The notes: a model not told the origin generated them from the sequence alone. Numbered from the stretch's first letter, positions 36,146-45,104 are shown. The stretch: 64,000 nt of DNA from Bacillota bacterium (GCA_023416655.1 JAEZHK010000127.1:1-64000); one strand, 5' to 3'. Made by a program: numbers and translations.

Positions 36146-36994
36146 GTGGTCACGCCGATGCATGAAGACGAGCGCATCCATGAGGCGCAGCTGCGCGTCC
36201 AGATCGACCGTCAGATCGCCGCGGGCGCCGCAGCGGTGTTCTGCCTTGGCACCAACGGCGAGTTTTTCGCCTTGAGCGCCGAGGAAAAGCGGCGCGTGAT
36301 CGACATCACGGTGGAGCATGCCGCCGGGCGGGTGCCGGTATTGGCCGGAACGGGCTGCGTGACGACCCAGGAAACCATCGAATTGACCCGATACGCCCAA
36401 AAGGCGGGCGTTGACGCGGCTTCGGTGGTCACGCCCTACTTCGCTGGGCTGGACCAGCCGGGCATCATAAAGCACTTCACGCTCCTGGCCACCGCCTGCG
36501 AACTGCCGCTCATTTTGTACAACATCCCCGCCCGCACCGGCGTCAACATCGCCTGGAAGACGCTCGAGGAGCTCTCCCGCATCGACACCATCGTGGGCGT
36601 GAAGGACTCCAGCGGCAATTTCGACAACACGCTGCGCTACATCGAGGAGACCCCGGAGGACTTCATCGTGCTCTCAGGCAACGATTCGCTGATCCTGTGG
36701 ACGCTCATGGCCGGCGGACAGGGCGGCATCTCCGGAATCGCCAACATCTTCCCGGAGACCATGGTCGAAATCTACCGGCTTTTCAAGGCGGGCGAACTCG
36801 CGGAAGCAAAACGGGTGCAGGACAGCATCCGCGTGATCCGGGACACACTGCCGCTGGCAAACCCCAATTCCGTGGTCAAACTGGCGGCGAACCTCTCAGG
36901 GCAGGACGTCGGCCCCGCCCGGGCGCCGTTTGGGATTTACAATGAGGAGATCGCGGAAAAAATCAAAGCCGCGCTAAAGCATTACCAAAGATAA
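36146..36994 (+). CDS. DapA-family aldolase/dehydratase, first ~10 residues lost
   Basis: 282 residues of a DHDPS/N-acetylneuraminate-lyase-like TIM barrel. The Schiff-base lysine (TIVGVKDSSGNFDN) and the catalytic tyrosine (LILYNIPARTGVN) are present, and FCLGTNGEF gives the GTTGE-like loop. The first strand is absent because the upstream permease is joined directly at about 36140; the frame opens only from a fortuitous GTG at 36146 with no ribosome site. In sugar-acid operons such enzymes cleave or dehydrate 2-keto-3-deoxy acids. Whether it is made or active is doubtful. Confidence 0.75.
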   Translation: MVTPMHEDERIHEAQLRVQIDRQIAAGAAAVFCLGTNGEFFALSAEEKRRVIDITVEHAAGRVPVLAGTGCVTTQETIELTRYAQKAGVDAASVVTPYFAGLDQPGIIKHFTLLATACELPLILYNIPARTGVNIAWKTLEELSRIDTIVGVKDSSGNFDNTLRYIEETPEDFIVLSGNDSLILWTLMAGGQGGISGIANIFPETMVEIYRLFKAGELAEAKRVQDSIRVIRDTLPLANPNSVVKLAANLSGQDVGPARAPFGIYNEEIAEKIKAALKHYQR

Positions 36995-37009
36995 AGGGTG
37001 TGTGATAAA

Positions 37010-37136
37010 ATGAATCCAATATACGGAATCTAGTTCCCGAAAAAAGTCGTGACCGGCGCCGGGAGCATCGCCCAGCTCGCGGACATGATCCCGGCGGGCG
37101 ATGGCGGTGTGCTGGTGCTGACCGACCGTGGCGTGG
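37010..37136 (+). pseudogene. Iron-type alcohol dehydrogenase, N-terminal fragment with internal stop
   Basis: ATG 37010 starts MNPIYGI, a TAG follows at 37031, and the frame continues FPKKVVTGAGSIAQLADMI then GGVLVLTDRGVA. This matches the first ~40 residues of iron-containing alcohol dehydrogenases (FPKKVI.G.GS..., VLIVTD.GV). The stop again falls where a glutamine is plausible. The remaining ~340 residues are gone; at about 37137 the sequence turns into an opposite-strand AraC fragment. Confidence 0.75.
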
Positions 37137-37364
37137 CACCCCTTTTATGAAAGTGCCGCTGACCACAAAGACCAGCTTGTACGTCTCAAGCAGGCGCGGA
37201 CCAATCACATGGCTGCTGTCGCACTTTCGGTGGCCCGCCCACGTCAAATACAAAGACCCGTCCAGAAATTCCCGTGTGGGCGTGAAGAAGTGCTGGAGGA
37301 TGTACTCCTGGCCGATGGGGATCACCCTTCCCGGTTGATCTCGATGCCGGATGCGTATGACCAC
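37137..37364 (-). pseudogene. AraC-family regulator, N-terminal sensor fragment
   Basis: On the minus strand the stretch YILQHFFTPTREFLDGSLYL, then TWAGHRKC and LLETYKLVFVVSGTF resembles the start of the cupin sensor domain of AraC-type regulators. The rest of the gene, including the DNA-binding domain, is missing; the frame runs into nonsense at 37137. It would have been divergent from pdxA. The exact start codon is unclear (ATG 37364 or a later GTG). Confidence 0.6.
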
Positions 37365-37401
37365 AAGGATAATTTACTCCATTGCAGGCTAAAAAGCGAG
37401 C

Positions 37402-37432
37402 CGCTTTCGCCGGGTTTCGCCCGGCCGAAGCG
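37402..37432 (+). promoter_or_regulatory. Long hairpin upstream of pdxA
   Basis: GCCGGG (37409-37414), loop TTTCG, CCCGGC (37420-37425), extended outward by CGCTT/AAGCG. It ends nine bases before the GGAAGGA ribosome site of pdxA. It may attenuate pdxA or be a leftover terminator. No T-run follows. Confidence 0.35.
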
Positions 37433-37451
37433 CCCGAAAGGAAGGATCCGG

Positions 37452-38489
37452 ATGAAACCTACCTTTGCCATCACCATGGGAGACCCGGCCGGCGTCGGCG
37501 CCGAGGTCACCGTCAAGGCTCTGAAAAATCCCGCGCTTTACGAATCTGGCATCCCCGTCGTAATCGGCGATTTCGTTGCCGTCCGGGACGCCAACGATTT
37601 TTGCGGCGCGGCGCTGGACATCCATAGAATCGGCCATCCGTCCGAAGCGCTGGGCCGGGCCGGGACGCTGGACCTGATCGACATGGGGCTGCTCGCCCCC
37701 GGTTCCTGGCACTACGGGCAGGTGCAGGCGCACTGCGGCAAGGCCGCCTACGCCTACGTGGAAAAGGGCATCGAATTGGCGCTGGACGGCGCGCTGGACG
37801 CCGTGGTGACGGGGCCGCTCAACAAAGAGGCGCTGCATCTGGGCGGCTACCGGTACTCCGGCCATACGGAAATCTTCGCCGACCTCACGCATACGAAGGA
37901 TTACGCGATGCTGCTGGCCACGCGGGCGCTTCGCGTCATCCATGTCACTACCCACGTCTCCGTGCGCAACGCCTGCGACCGCATCAAGGCGGAGCGGGTG
38001 CTAAAGGTGATCCGCCTAGCCGGAGAGGCCATGCGGCTTCTGGGGAATGGCTCGCCGCGCATCGCGGTCGCCGGGTTGAACCCCCACTGCTCGGAAAACG
38101 GGCTGTTCGGCTGGGAGGAGGCGCAGGAGATCCTGCCCGCCATCGAGGCGGCCCGGCGCGAGGGCTTCCGCGTCGAAGGCCCCATCCCCCCGGACACTGT
38201 GTTCGTCAAGGCGCTCGCGGGGCAGTACGACATCGTCCTGGCCATGTACCACGATCAGGGGCACATCCCGGTCAAGCTGTCCGGTTTCAAGTTGGACCCG
38301 GCCACGGGCCGGTTTTTGTCAATGAGCGGCGTCAACATCACGATGGGGCTGCCCATCATCCGCACCTCCGTGGACCACGGCACCGCTTTTGAGATCGCGG
38401 GCCAGGGGATCGCCAACGAGGAGAGCATGGTCGAAGCCGCCGAGATGGCCCTCCAAATGGCCCGGATGAAGAAGGGGAACGGGTCATGA
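37452..38489 (+). CDS. PdxA-family 4-phosphate dehydrogenase (PdxA2-like)
   Basis: An intact 345-residue member of the PdxA family, which oxidises and decarboxylates 4-phosphohydroxy acids with NAD and a divalent metal. ITMGDPAGVGAEV at the N terminus, YSGHTEIFADLTH and the late AMYHDQGHIPVKLSGF are hallmark segments with the metal-binding histidines. It overlaps the four-carbon acid sugar kinase by four bases. That pairing is the one described for PdxA2 with DtnK or DenK in D-threonate or D-erythronate breakdown to dihydroxyacetone phosphate, so a catabolic role is more likely than pyridoxine synthesis. Confidence 0.87.
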   Translation: MKPTFAITMGDPAGVGAEVTVKALKNPALYESGIPVVIGDFVAVRDANDFCGAALDIHRIGHPSEALGRAGTLDLIDMGLLAPGSWHYGQVQAHCGKAAYAYVEKGIELALDGALDAVVTGPLNKEALHLGGYRYSGHTEIFADLTHTKDYAMLLATRALRVIHVTTHVSVRNACDRIKAERVLKVIRLAGEAMRLLGNGSPRIAVAGLNPHCSENGLFGWEEAQEILPAIEAARREGFRVEGPIPPDTVFVKALAGQYDIVLAMYHDQGHIPVKLSGFKLDPATGRFLSMSGVNITMGLPIIRTSVDHGTAFEIAGQGIANEESMVEAAEMALQMARMKKGNGS

Positions 38490-39754
38490 TCCGGCTTTTG
38501 ATCCTGGCGGATGACTTCACCGGCGCGCTGGACACCGCCGTCCAGTTCGCCCAGCAAGGCGCGAAGACCCTCGTCACCACCAGCCCTGACGCGGTGACCC
38601 GCTTTATGGAGAGTGGGGCGGAAGTAGTCTCTGTGGACCTGGAGACGCGGCACCTGCCGCCGGACAGGGCGCGGGAGATTGTCCGGGCGGCGGCGGGGTA
38701 CGCGGCGGCGGTCGGCATCCCCTACCTCTACAAAAAACTGGATTCAACGCTGCGGGGCAACGTGGGCTGCGAGCTGGAGGCCGTGCTGGAAGCTTTCCCC
38801 GGCAGGGATTTGATGCTCGCGCCCGCGTTCCCGAAGGCCGGGCGCACCGTCCGGGATGGTGTGCTCTACGTCGGCGGCGTTCCGCTGAGCGAGACGGCCT
38901 TCGCGAAGGACCCCTTCAACCCCATCCTGTCCTCGGATATCCGGGAGATCATCCGGCAGACCTCCGGCGTTCCCGTCGTTGTTGAAGGCGGGCCCGGCGC
39001 GCCGGAGGGCGAGGCCGCCGTTCACCTGTACGACGCGGAAACGGACGAGGCGCTCCGGCGGTTGGGCGACGCGCTGGAGGCTTCCGGCGGCCTTCGGCTC
39101 ACGGCGGGCAGCGCGGGCTTCGCCGCGGTCCTCGCGGAGAAGATCGCCTTCGAGAAGGGGAGAAGACAGCCCTGCTTGCCCAAGGGCAAAACGCTGATCG
39201 TATGTGGCAGCGTACACCCGGTGTCGCTGCGTCAGATCGAAGCCGCGTCCAGCCAAGTTCCGGTGTTCACGCTGCCGGAGGGCTTGAACGAAGCCGCGAG
39301 CCTTATGGAGACGCCGGAAGGCGCGCGCCTGCTCCGGGACATCTCCGGCGCCCTCGATCAAGGGTCCTGCGCCGCGGTGCGGTCGGTGCGGGACACATCG
39401 CAGCTCAGGAAGACGCCGCCGGAGGAGGCGGGCGTCCGGTCAAAAAATGTCGCGGACAACCTCGGCGCGCTGACCAAGGCGCTGCTCGAACACAATGACA
39501 TCGGCCTGATCGTGGTCTTTGGCGGCGACACGCTGCACGGCATCATGGCGCGTATTGGGTGCGATACGCTGGAGCCTGTCGTCGAGATTCTGCCGGGCAC
39601 GGCGGTCTCGCGCCTGCGGGAGTGCGGTTATCCGGGCTACGTCGCCACCAAGGCCGGGGGCTTCGGCGGGGAGGACCTGATCGAAGCCATCCTCCGGTGG
39701 CGGGAGCGCGCAAGCGTCGGACGGGAAGAGGAAAACCGGGAGGCGATTCCATGA
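38486..39754 (+). CDS. Four-carbon acid sugar kinase (DUF1537 family, DtnK/DenK/OtnK type)
   Basis: An intact 422-residue kinase. The N-terminal domain opens LLILADDFTGALDTAVQFA, with LYKKLDSTLRGNVGCEL near residue 80; the C-terminal nucleotide-binding domain has VVFGGDTLHGIMA and TKAGGFGGEDLI. The family phosphorylates four-carbon sugar acids such as D-threonate, D-erythronate or 3-oxo-tetronates. Start ATG 38486 lies within the end of pdxA. Together the two genes form an apparently functional cassette inside a decayed neighbourhood. Confidence 0.87.
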   Translation: MIRLLILADDFTGALDTAVQFAQQGAKTLVTTSPDAVTRFMESGAEVVSVDLETRHLPPDRAREIVRAAAGYAAAVGIPYLYKKLDSTLRGNVGCELEAVLEAFPGRDLMLAPAFPKAGRTVRDGVLYVGGVPLSETAFAKDPFNPILSSDIREIIRQTSGVPVVVEGGPGAPEGEAAVHLYDAETDEALRRLGDALEASGGLRLTAGSAGFAAVLAEKIAFEKGRRQPCLPKGKTLIVCGSVHPVSLRQIEAASSQVPVFTLPEGLNEAASLMETPEGARLLRDISGALDQGSCAAVRSVRDTSQLRKTPPEEAGVRSKNVADNLGALTKALLEHNDIGLIVVFGGDTLHGIMARIGCDTLEPVVEILPGTAVSRLRECGYPGYVATKAGGFGGEDLIEAILRWRERASVGREEENREAIP

Positions 39755-40544
39755 AGCAGCATCAGGTGCTCATCTTGGGCGGCGGCATCGCCGCGCTCTC
39801 CTGCGCCGCGGCGCTCTCGGAGCGGGGAATCACGGACATCGGCGTGTACGCGGATGCTTACGGCGGAAGCCCCTGGGTGTATGTGGAGCTTCGGGACATC
39901 CGGCTGAAGACCTTAAAAGCGTATCCATGGTTTTACATCCGCATGAAAAACGCGGGCTGCGACCCGGCGAAGGAACTGGTGGAGGTCGTGCCGCAGGCCC
40001 ACAGTTTCTCCGGAGGCGTCCGGGTGGACGCAAACTGCCGGGCGACGATCCCTGGGCTGTACGCCATCGGCGAGGCCGCGGGCGGCTTCCACGGCGCGTG
40101 CCGAATCGGTGGAAACGCGGCCTCACAGGCCGTGATCAGCGCGCTTCTGTGCGCGGAGGCCATCGCGGCGGACGATCGCGAGGCGTGCGACTTCGGGGAT
40201 ACCACGCCTGTATGGGCAGAGGACGCAGAAACGGCGGCAGCCTGGTCGCCCCGCCTTAAGCATTTTGCTGCCCGTGCGCTCGGTGCATACCGGGACGGGA
40301 GACGATGGCGGACGCCGCACGGGCTTTGGAAGAAATGCTCACCAGCGGGAGCCTGGGCACCGACCCCGCCACGGAGAACCGTGCCACTGTGCTGCTGATC
40401 ATGATCCTTACCGCGCTCAAACGGGAGGAAAGCCGCGGCGTGCATCTGCGCTCGAACTTTTCCGAGAAATCCTCGGCCTGCGAACGGGAATTTACCGCCC
40501 GGGCCGAAAGTGAAGGGGCATCTCGCCTGATTCACGTCGATTGA
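39751..40544 (+). pseudogene. Fumarate-reductase-like flavoprotein with a large internal deletion and a frameshift
   Basis: Residues 1-41 (VLILGGGIAALSCAAALSERG) are the FAD-binding N terminus of a succinate dehydrogenase/fumarate reductase or aspartate-oxidase-like flavoprotein. At about 39874 the sequence jumps, without losing frame, to a late part: SGGVRVDANCRATIPGLYAIGEAAGG and IGGNAASQA, the C-terminal FAD loop. Roughly 250 residues with the substrate site are missing. Near 40300 the frame shifts, and the end reads LEEMLTSGSLGTDPATENRA and KREESRGVHLRSNF to a stop at 40542. No active enzyme is expected. ATG 39751 overlaps the kinase stop. Confidence 0.8.
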
Positions 40545-41045
40545 TACGATTTCATGCTATATACGCTTCGTGTGGATGCGGCGCGCTTCGCTATCCGCAG
40601 GCAGGCGACGGAAGCAATCGCCGAGTACATGCTGTTCTGCAACGGAAAGAAATCATGCTTCGCTCGATTTTCCCACTCTGACGAATTTGAGCATGACCTT
40701 ATGCGCCTGGACTAAAGGCATTGGTCTCGCCGCTTTAACCTCGGCCTTAATTACTATACCCGGAATCCGCCGCTGTATCGCAGCAAGATCACCTTTCACG
40801 GTATCACCACTCACCAAAGCTTGCTTCCGAACGGTGATCCAAGACGGTTCGCGCCGAAGTGCGCCACCGTCTTGAGAAGTTGGGATGAGGTGGTGGATAC
40901 ATCTTGACGTCCAGTCAGGCTTGGAGTCGAACGTGCAAACAGCATACAGTGAGTAACTATTACCAATAAGCAGGGAGGATCATTTGCACCGATGACCTGA
41001 TTATGCCACGTTCCATTGAAGTATTTTTCTGATATAATAGGTGTG
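40545..41045. other. 500-bp stretch with no assignable gene
   Basis: Short frames occur on both strands, the longest being 101 residues from 40570, but none shows a recognisable domain, a ribosome site or clear coding bias. Base composition is lower in GC than the flanking genes. A perfect TATAAT at 41033-41038 with a weak GTTCCA 17 bases upstream could be the old promoter of the IS3-type transposase that follows. Confidence 0.5.
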
Positions 41046-41490
41046 ATGTATGGGTGGATTGGAGATGGAAGATGCGGTCGCGAACGACGCCATCATCCAA
41101 CAAAATCAGCGCCGAGGTCGCCAGTGAAGGAAATGCCCTTGGCGATGAACGAGTGCTGGGCGACGGACTTCGTGTCGGACCTGCTATATAATTGGAAGCG
41201 ATTCAGGGCGCTGACGGTACCGGACCTTTTAAGCCGGGAATGCCTGGCGATCCATGTGGACGTGGCGATCACCGGCGAGAGGGCCAGCTTGGTGCTCTAC
41301 GGGCTTAAGGAAGCGCGCGGGCTGCCGAAGCGGATCAAGGTGGACAACGCTCCGGAGTTCATTTCGAAGGCGCCGGATGCCTGGGCGTACTTCAACAAGG
41401 TGTCTTGCCGACGGTGCGATCGAAGCCGGCAAGTTCGACGGACGAACGATCACATCGAGCAGGCACTCCGGTGGATGCTGCTGGATTGAT
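41046..41490 (+). mobile_element. IS3-family transposase (OrfB) remnant
   Basis: About 120 residues of a DDE integrase core of the IS3 kind are recognisable: NECWATDFVSDLLYN with the first aspartate, FRALTVPDLLSRECLAIHVD, then LPKRIKVDNAPEFISK with the second. After about 41395 the frame breaks and the third catalytic glutamate region is lost. No terminal inverted repeats or OrfA were found. It marks the right edge of the decayed block and is a plausible agent or relic of its rearrangements. Confidence 0.72.
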
Positions 41491-41565
41491 TGGATATCAG
41501 CATGTTACGATACCTTCATGCTTGTGTCAGGACGGCAGAAAAATGCCGAAGGAGGTCGTTGGCAG

Positions 41566-43320
41566 ATGGAACGATTCGGAATTGGCAACAGCATCTTTAA
41601 ACGGCTTATTCTGACATTCCTGATCATCATGATACCGATCTATGCGCTAGGTATATACATATACCAATGGAGCTTGCACATGGTGGAGAACGAGATTTCG
41701 GGCTCTACCATAGCGCAGGTTTCTTACTATTTGGAGGGTTTGGAAGAAGAGATCGAGCGCATGAAGATATTGCAGTATGACTGCCTGAACGACGAATATC
41801 TGAACAAACTTGCGATCCGGTGGGAGATCATGGATAATTACAGCATCGTTGAAAGCATGCGACAACTTCAGCTGCGGCTGATTACCATCCAGAACAGCAG
41901 CGCATACATCAAGAACGTCAGCGCACACATTTTCCCGTTCAACAAGACCATTTCCGCGAGGAGCGGTGTCGATGCGCTAAACAAGGACAAGTTTCAAAAC
42001 ATCCGCGTGCCGTCCGGTGTCCGAGGCGCTCAGATTGTCAATTACAACGGAGGTTACTACCTGACAACACTGCAGCAGGACAATTTCAGCAGCCGCAATC
42101 CGATTTATATGATTGAAATCGAGCTTAACCGGGATATGTTTCGGCAGGCATTTGCGCAGTTCAACACCTATAAAGGCAGCGGATCCATGTTGATAAACCT
42201 GAACGATCAAAGCCTGTTCGTCAGTCAGTCCGCGTCTTCAGAAGCGCCGTGCGATCTTGATTTGTCAGCGCTCACATGGAGCGTCGCGGGGATGCATCCC
42301 GTCAACATTTCGGGCCATTCGTATTATGTCGCGCATGCGAAATCGGATTATTTGGGCATGGGGATGCTTCGATATATTCCAGCTCAACAGATCCAGACCC
42401 CGCTCAAGAATTTCTATATATGGGTGTGGGTGTTCTCGCTCACCGCACTGTGCATCATCCTGGTGTTCGCGCTGTCGTCTTATCGGTTCATGCATAAGCC
42501 AATGGCGGCGCTGGTGGAGTCGTTTCGAAAAGTGGAAAAAGGCGATCTGAGCGTGAGCATCGATCACGACGCAAACAACGAGTTTGGCTACCTGTATCAG
42601 CGGTTCAACGATATGGTGAAGAATCTGAGGGCGTTGATTGACCAGGTGTACATGCAAAAACTACTCACCCAGCGCGCCGAGCTCAAGCAGCTTCAGTCGC
42701 AGATCAACCCTCATTTTCTATACAACAGCCTGTTTATGATCAACACCATGGCCAAGGTGGGCGATGAAAACCTGATGCCGTTCACGAAGCTGTTGGGCGA
42801 GTACTTTCGTTTCATCACCAGAAATGCCGCCGACTTCGTGCCGCTGAAGGAGGAAGTAGGCCACGCGCGCGCCTATGCCGAAATCCAGCAGATGCGGTTC
42901 CCGAGGAGGCTGAATATGGAGTTTGACGCGTGCCCGAAGGAGCATGAAGCGCTGAGCGTCCCTCGGCTGATTCTGCAGCCGGTGATTGAAAACGCATTCA
43001 AGCATGGCGTGGAGAGGAAAATCAACGGCGGGTTGGTGATCGTCCAATTTGAAATGGGACAGGATTGGCTGGGCATTGTTGTGGAGGACAATGGCGATGA
43101 GTTGACGGATTCGGCGCTCCAATCGCTTGAGCAGTCGCTGCATGATGACGGAAACAATACGGAGACCACGGGGCTGATCAACATTCATCGGCGGCTTCGG
43201 TTGCTGTATGGCGAAGCAGGCGGGCTGTTTGTCACAAGAAACGAAATGGGTGGATTGAGCGTCACAATCCGAATCAGCACATTGGGGGGTGGGGCGAATG
43301 CACCGGCTGCTGATCGTTGA
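41566..43320 (+). CDS. YesM-type sensor histidine kinase
   Basis: A 584-residue membrane sensor. An N-terminal transmembrane segment (LILTFLIIMIPIYALGIYIY) is followed by a ~250-residue extracellular sensor domain, a second span (about residues 285-305), a HAMP linker, and a His_kinase domain. The phosphoacceptor is His383 in QSQINPHFLYNSLFM, and the ATPase N box is ILQPVIENAFKHG. GGAGG lies nine bases before ATG 41566. Its end overlaps the partner regulator by 23 bases. Such kinases sense extracellular sugars, often with the adjacent binding protein, and control the neighbouring transporter. Confidence 0.92.
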   Translation: MERFGIGNSIFKRLILTFLIIMIPIYALGIYIYQWSLHMVENEISGSTIAQVSYYLEGLEEEIERMKILQYDCLNDEYLNKLAIRWEIMDNYSIVESMRQLQLRLITIQNSSAYIKNVSAHIFPFNKTISARSGVDALNKDKFQNIRVPSGVRGAQIVNYNGGYYLTTLQQDNFSSRNPIYMIEIELNRDMFRQAFAQFNTYKGSGSMLINLNDQSLFVSQSASSEAPCDLDLSALTWSVAGMHPVNISGHSYYVAHAKSDYLGMGMLRYIPAQQIQTPLKNFYIWVWVFSLTALCIILVFALSSYRFMHKPMAALVESFRKVEKGDLSVSIDHDANNEFGYLYQRFNDMVKNLRALIDQVYMQKLLTQRAELKQLQSQINPHFLYNSLFMINTMAKVGDENLMPFTKLLGEYFRFITRNAADFVPLKEEVGHARAYAEIQQMRFPRRLNMEFDACPKEHEALSVPRLILQPVIENAFKHGVERKINGGLVIVQFEMGQDWLGIVVEDNGDELTDSALQSLEQSLHDDGNNTETTGLINIHRRLRLLYGEAGGLFVTRNEMGGLSVTIRISTLGGGANAPAADR

Positions 43321-44977
43321 TGACGAAGAGATCATCGTCAATGGGCTGTATGAGATTTTCAGTGCAATGAGCAACATGGACCTGGATGTGTACAAAGCGT
43401 ATTCAGGCGAAGAGGCAATCGAATGGCTGGAGCGCACGCGCATCGACATCGTGCTTACCGACATCAACATGCCCGGAATCGACGGGATGAAACTGATGGG
43501 CGAGATCCACCGGAACTGGCCGCGCTGCCGAGTGATCTTCCTGACCGGGTACAGCGAGTTTGAGTATGTATACCGCGCGATTCAGCACCCGAGCGTAAGT
43601 TACATCCTGAAGACAGAGGATCACGAGCGGGTGATCGAAACGGTGCAGAATGCGATCCGGGGGATTCAGCGCGAGGTCAAAACGGGCGATTTGATCCAGC
43701 AAGCCAAGCAGCAGATGGACATGGCGCGCGCGTTGTTTCAGAGCGATTATTTGCTGCATCTGCTGCACGGGGATGATGCGCGGGTTGCAGATTCGTCTGA
43801 ATTTGAGCAGTTGTCCATCCCGTTGAAGCTTGAATTTCCGGTGTTGCTGCTGGTCGGGCAGGCGGACGGCATCGCGCCCGAGCTCAGCTACTCGAAACGG
43901 ATGCAGCTGCTGCACTCGATCCGGCTGCTTGTGGCACAGTATTTGGGTGTGCAGCTTCGGAGCCTGGCGGTGATGGATGAATGCGACCGGTTTGTATGGT
44001 TTATCCAGCCCATGCAGACGGATCATGAGGGCCACCGCCGCGCGGAGGCATTTCTCAAGGGCACGCTGGAGGCCATGCAAGGCGCTTGCCGCGAATCGCT
44101 GGGCGCAACGATCAGCTTTGTACTCAGCGGTGAGCCGGTGAGCTGGCTCAACATCTCGGAGAAGTACTATGAGTTGCTGGAACTGTTGAACTACCGGGTC
44201 AACGGGCTTGACATGCTGCTGGTGGACACCGAGTTTGAGGCGAACATTCTGCGCCCAGCCATTCAGCCGGAACTGGAACAGGCAGAATCGGAGGCGCATC
44301 CTCTGGAGGCGCAGCTTCGGCACCGCAGCTTGGACCAGCTGGATTTGTGTCTGGAGCGCGGCGACCGCGAGCGGTTCTTCGAGGTGCTTTCGCCCATCAC
44401 GAGCACGCTTCGCACTATCCGCAGCAAGAACAGCAACCTGGCCATCGAGGCATATGGCCGTGTTTCGCTGGGCCTGCTGGGTTACATCAATCGTTGGAAA
44501 CTCACCGAACAACTGGCGTTCCACATCGGCCAGAACAAGCTGCTGCGCATCGATGCGTTTGACACTTGGGCCGATGCGGCGGACTACCTCATCGAGTTGG
44601 CTGCCATCCTGTTCCGGCTTCGCGAGGAGGGCAGCGCACGGCGCGCGGACAACGCGGTGGAGCAGATCCAACGCCATATCCAGCTGCATTTGGATCAGGA
44701 TCTGTCTCTGGTGCGCCTGGCGGAGCAGGTGTGCCTGAACCCGTCTTATCTTTCGCGGCTGTACAAGCAGGTGGCCGGCACCAATCTATCGGATTTTATC
44801 GATGCCGCGCGCATGGAGCGAGCCAGGCAATTGCTTCAAAGTCCGGACGTCAAAATCAATGAGGTGGCCAGGCAAGTGGGTTATGAGACGGCGGCCAGCT
44901 TCACGCGGTTTTTCCGCAAGCAGACGGGCATGTCGCCACAGGAATACCGCGAGGGTAAACAGATGCAAACGACGTAA
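43298..44977 (+). CDS. YesN-type response regulator with AraC DNA-binding domain
   Basis: A 559-residue response regulator. The receiver domain starts LLIVDDEEIIVNGLYEI, and the phosphoacceptor is Asp55 in IVLTDINMPGIDG. A long middle region links to a C-terminal AraC helix-turn-helix pair (LSLVRLAEQVCLNPSYLSRL; INEVARQVGYETAASFTRFF). ATG 43298 has GGGGGGTGGGG upstream. It probably activates the transporter operon beginning with the binding protein 128 bases downstream, whose promoter has a good -10 and a poor -35. Confidence 0.92.
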   Translation: MHRLLIVDDEEIIVNGLYEIFSAMSNMDLDVYKAYSGEEAIEWLERTRIDIVLTDINMPGIDGMKLMGEIHRNWPRCRVIFLTGYSEFEYVYRAIQHPSVSYILKTEDHERVIETVQNAIRGIQREVKTGDLIQQAKQQMDMARALFQSDYLLHLLHGDDARVADSSEFEQLSIPLKLEFPVLLLVGQADGIAPELSYSKRMQLLHSIRLLVAQYLGVQLRSLAVMDECDRFVWFIQPMQTDHEGHRRAEAFLKGTLEAMQGACRESLGATISFVLSGEPVSWLNISEKYYELLELLNYRVNGLDMLLVDTEFEANILRPAIQPELEQAESEAHPLEAQLRHRSLDQLDLCLERGDRERFFEVLSPITSTLRTIRSKNSNLAIEAYGRVSLGLLGYINRWKLTEQLAFHIGQNKLLRIDAFDTWADAADYLIELAAILFRLREEGSARRADNAVEQIQRHIQLHLDQDLSLVRLAEQVCLNPSYLSRLYKQVAGTNLSDFIDAARMERARQLLQSPDVKINEVARQVGYETAASFTRFFRKQTGMSPQEYREGKQMQTT

Positions 44978-45041
44978 AGAAATGATAAGCCGGGTTGTGA
45001 TTTTACTGTACACAGAGGAGAATGGTGTAAAGAATTGTGCA

Positions 45042-45070
45042 TGGCAATCGCGCAACCGGCCTTTTATAAT
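45042..45070 (+). promoter_or_regulatory. Activator-type promoter of the sugar-binding protein gene
   Basis: TATAAT is perfect at 45065-45070; the -35 site 17 bases upstream reads TGGCAA (45042-45047), matching TTGACA at only about half its positions. A weak -35 with a strong -10 is typical of promoters that need an activator, here plausibly the YesN-type regulator. Confidence 0.55.
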
Positions 45071-45104
45071 GAGATTGCCGATCATATGAATAGGAGGAAT
45101 CTCA

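Noticed and set aside
28514..37033. Reassignment of TAG to glutamine
   Set aside because: TAG ends apparently intact genes here, such as the one stopping at 609, and frameshifts and deletions in the same genes point to decay instead.
40570..40875. A possible 101-residue gene
   Set aside because: No ribosome site, no recognisable domain and no coding-like composition; it lies between two pseudogenes.
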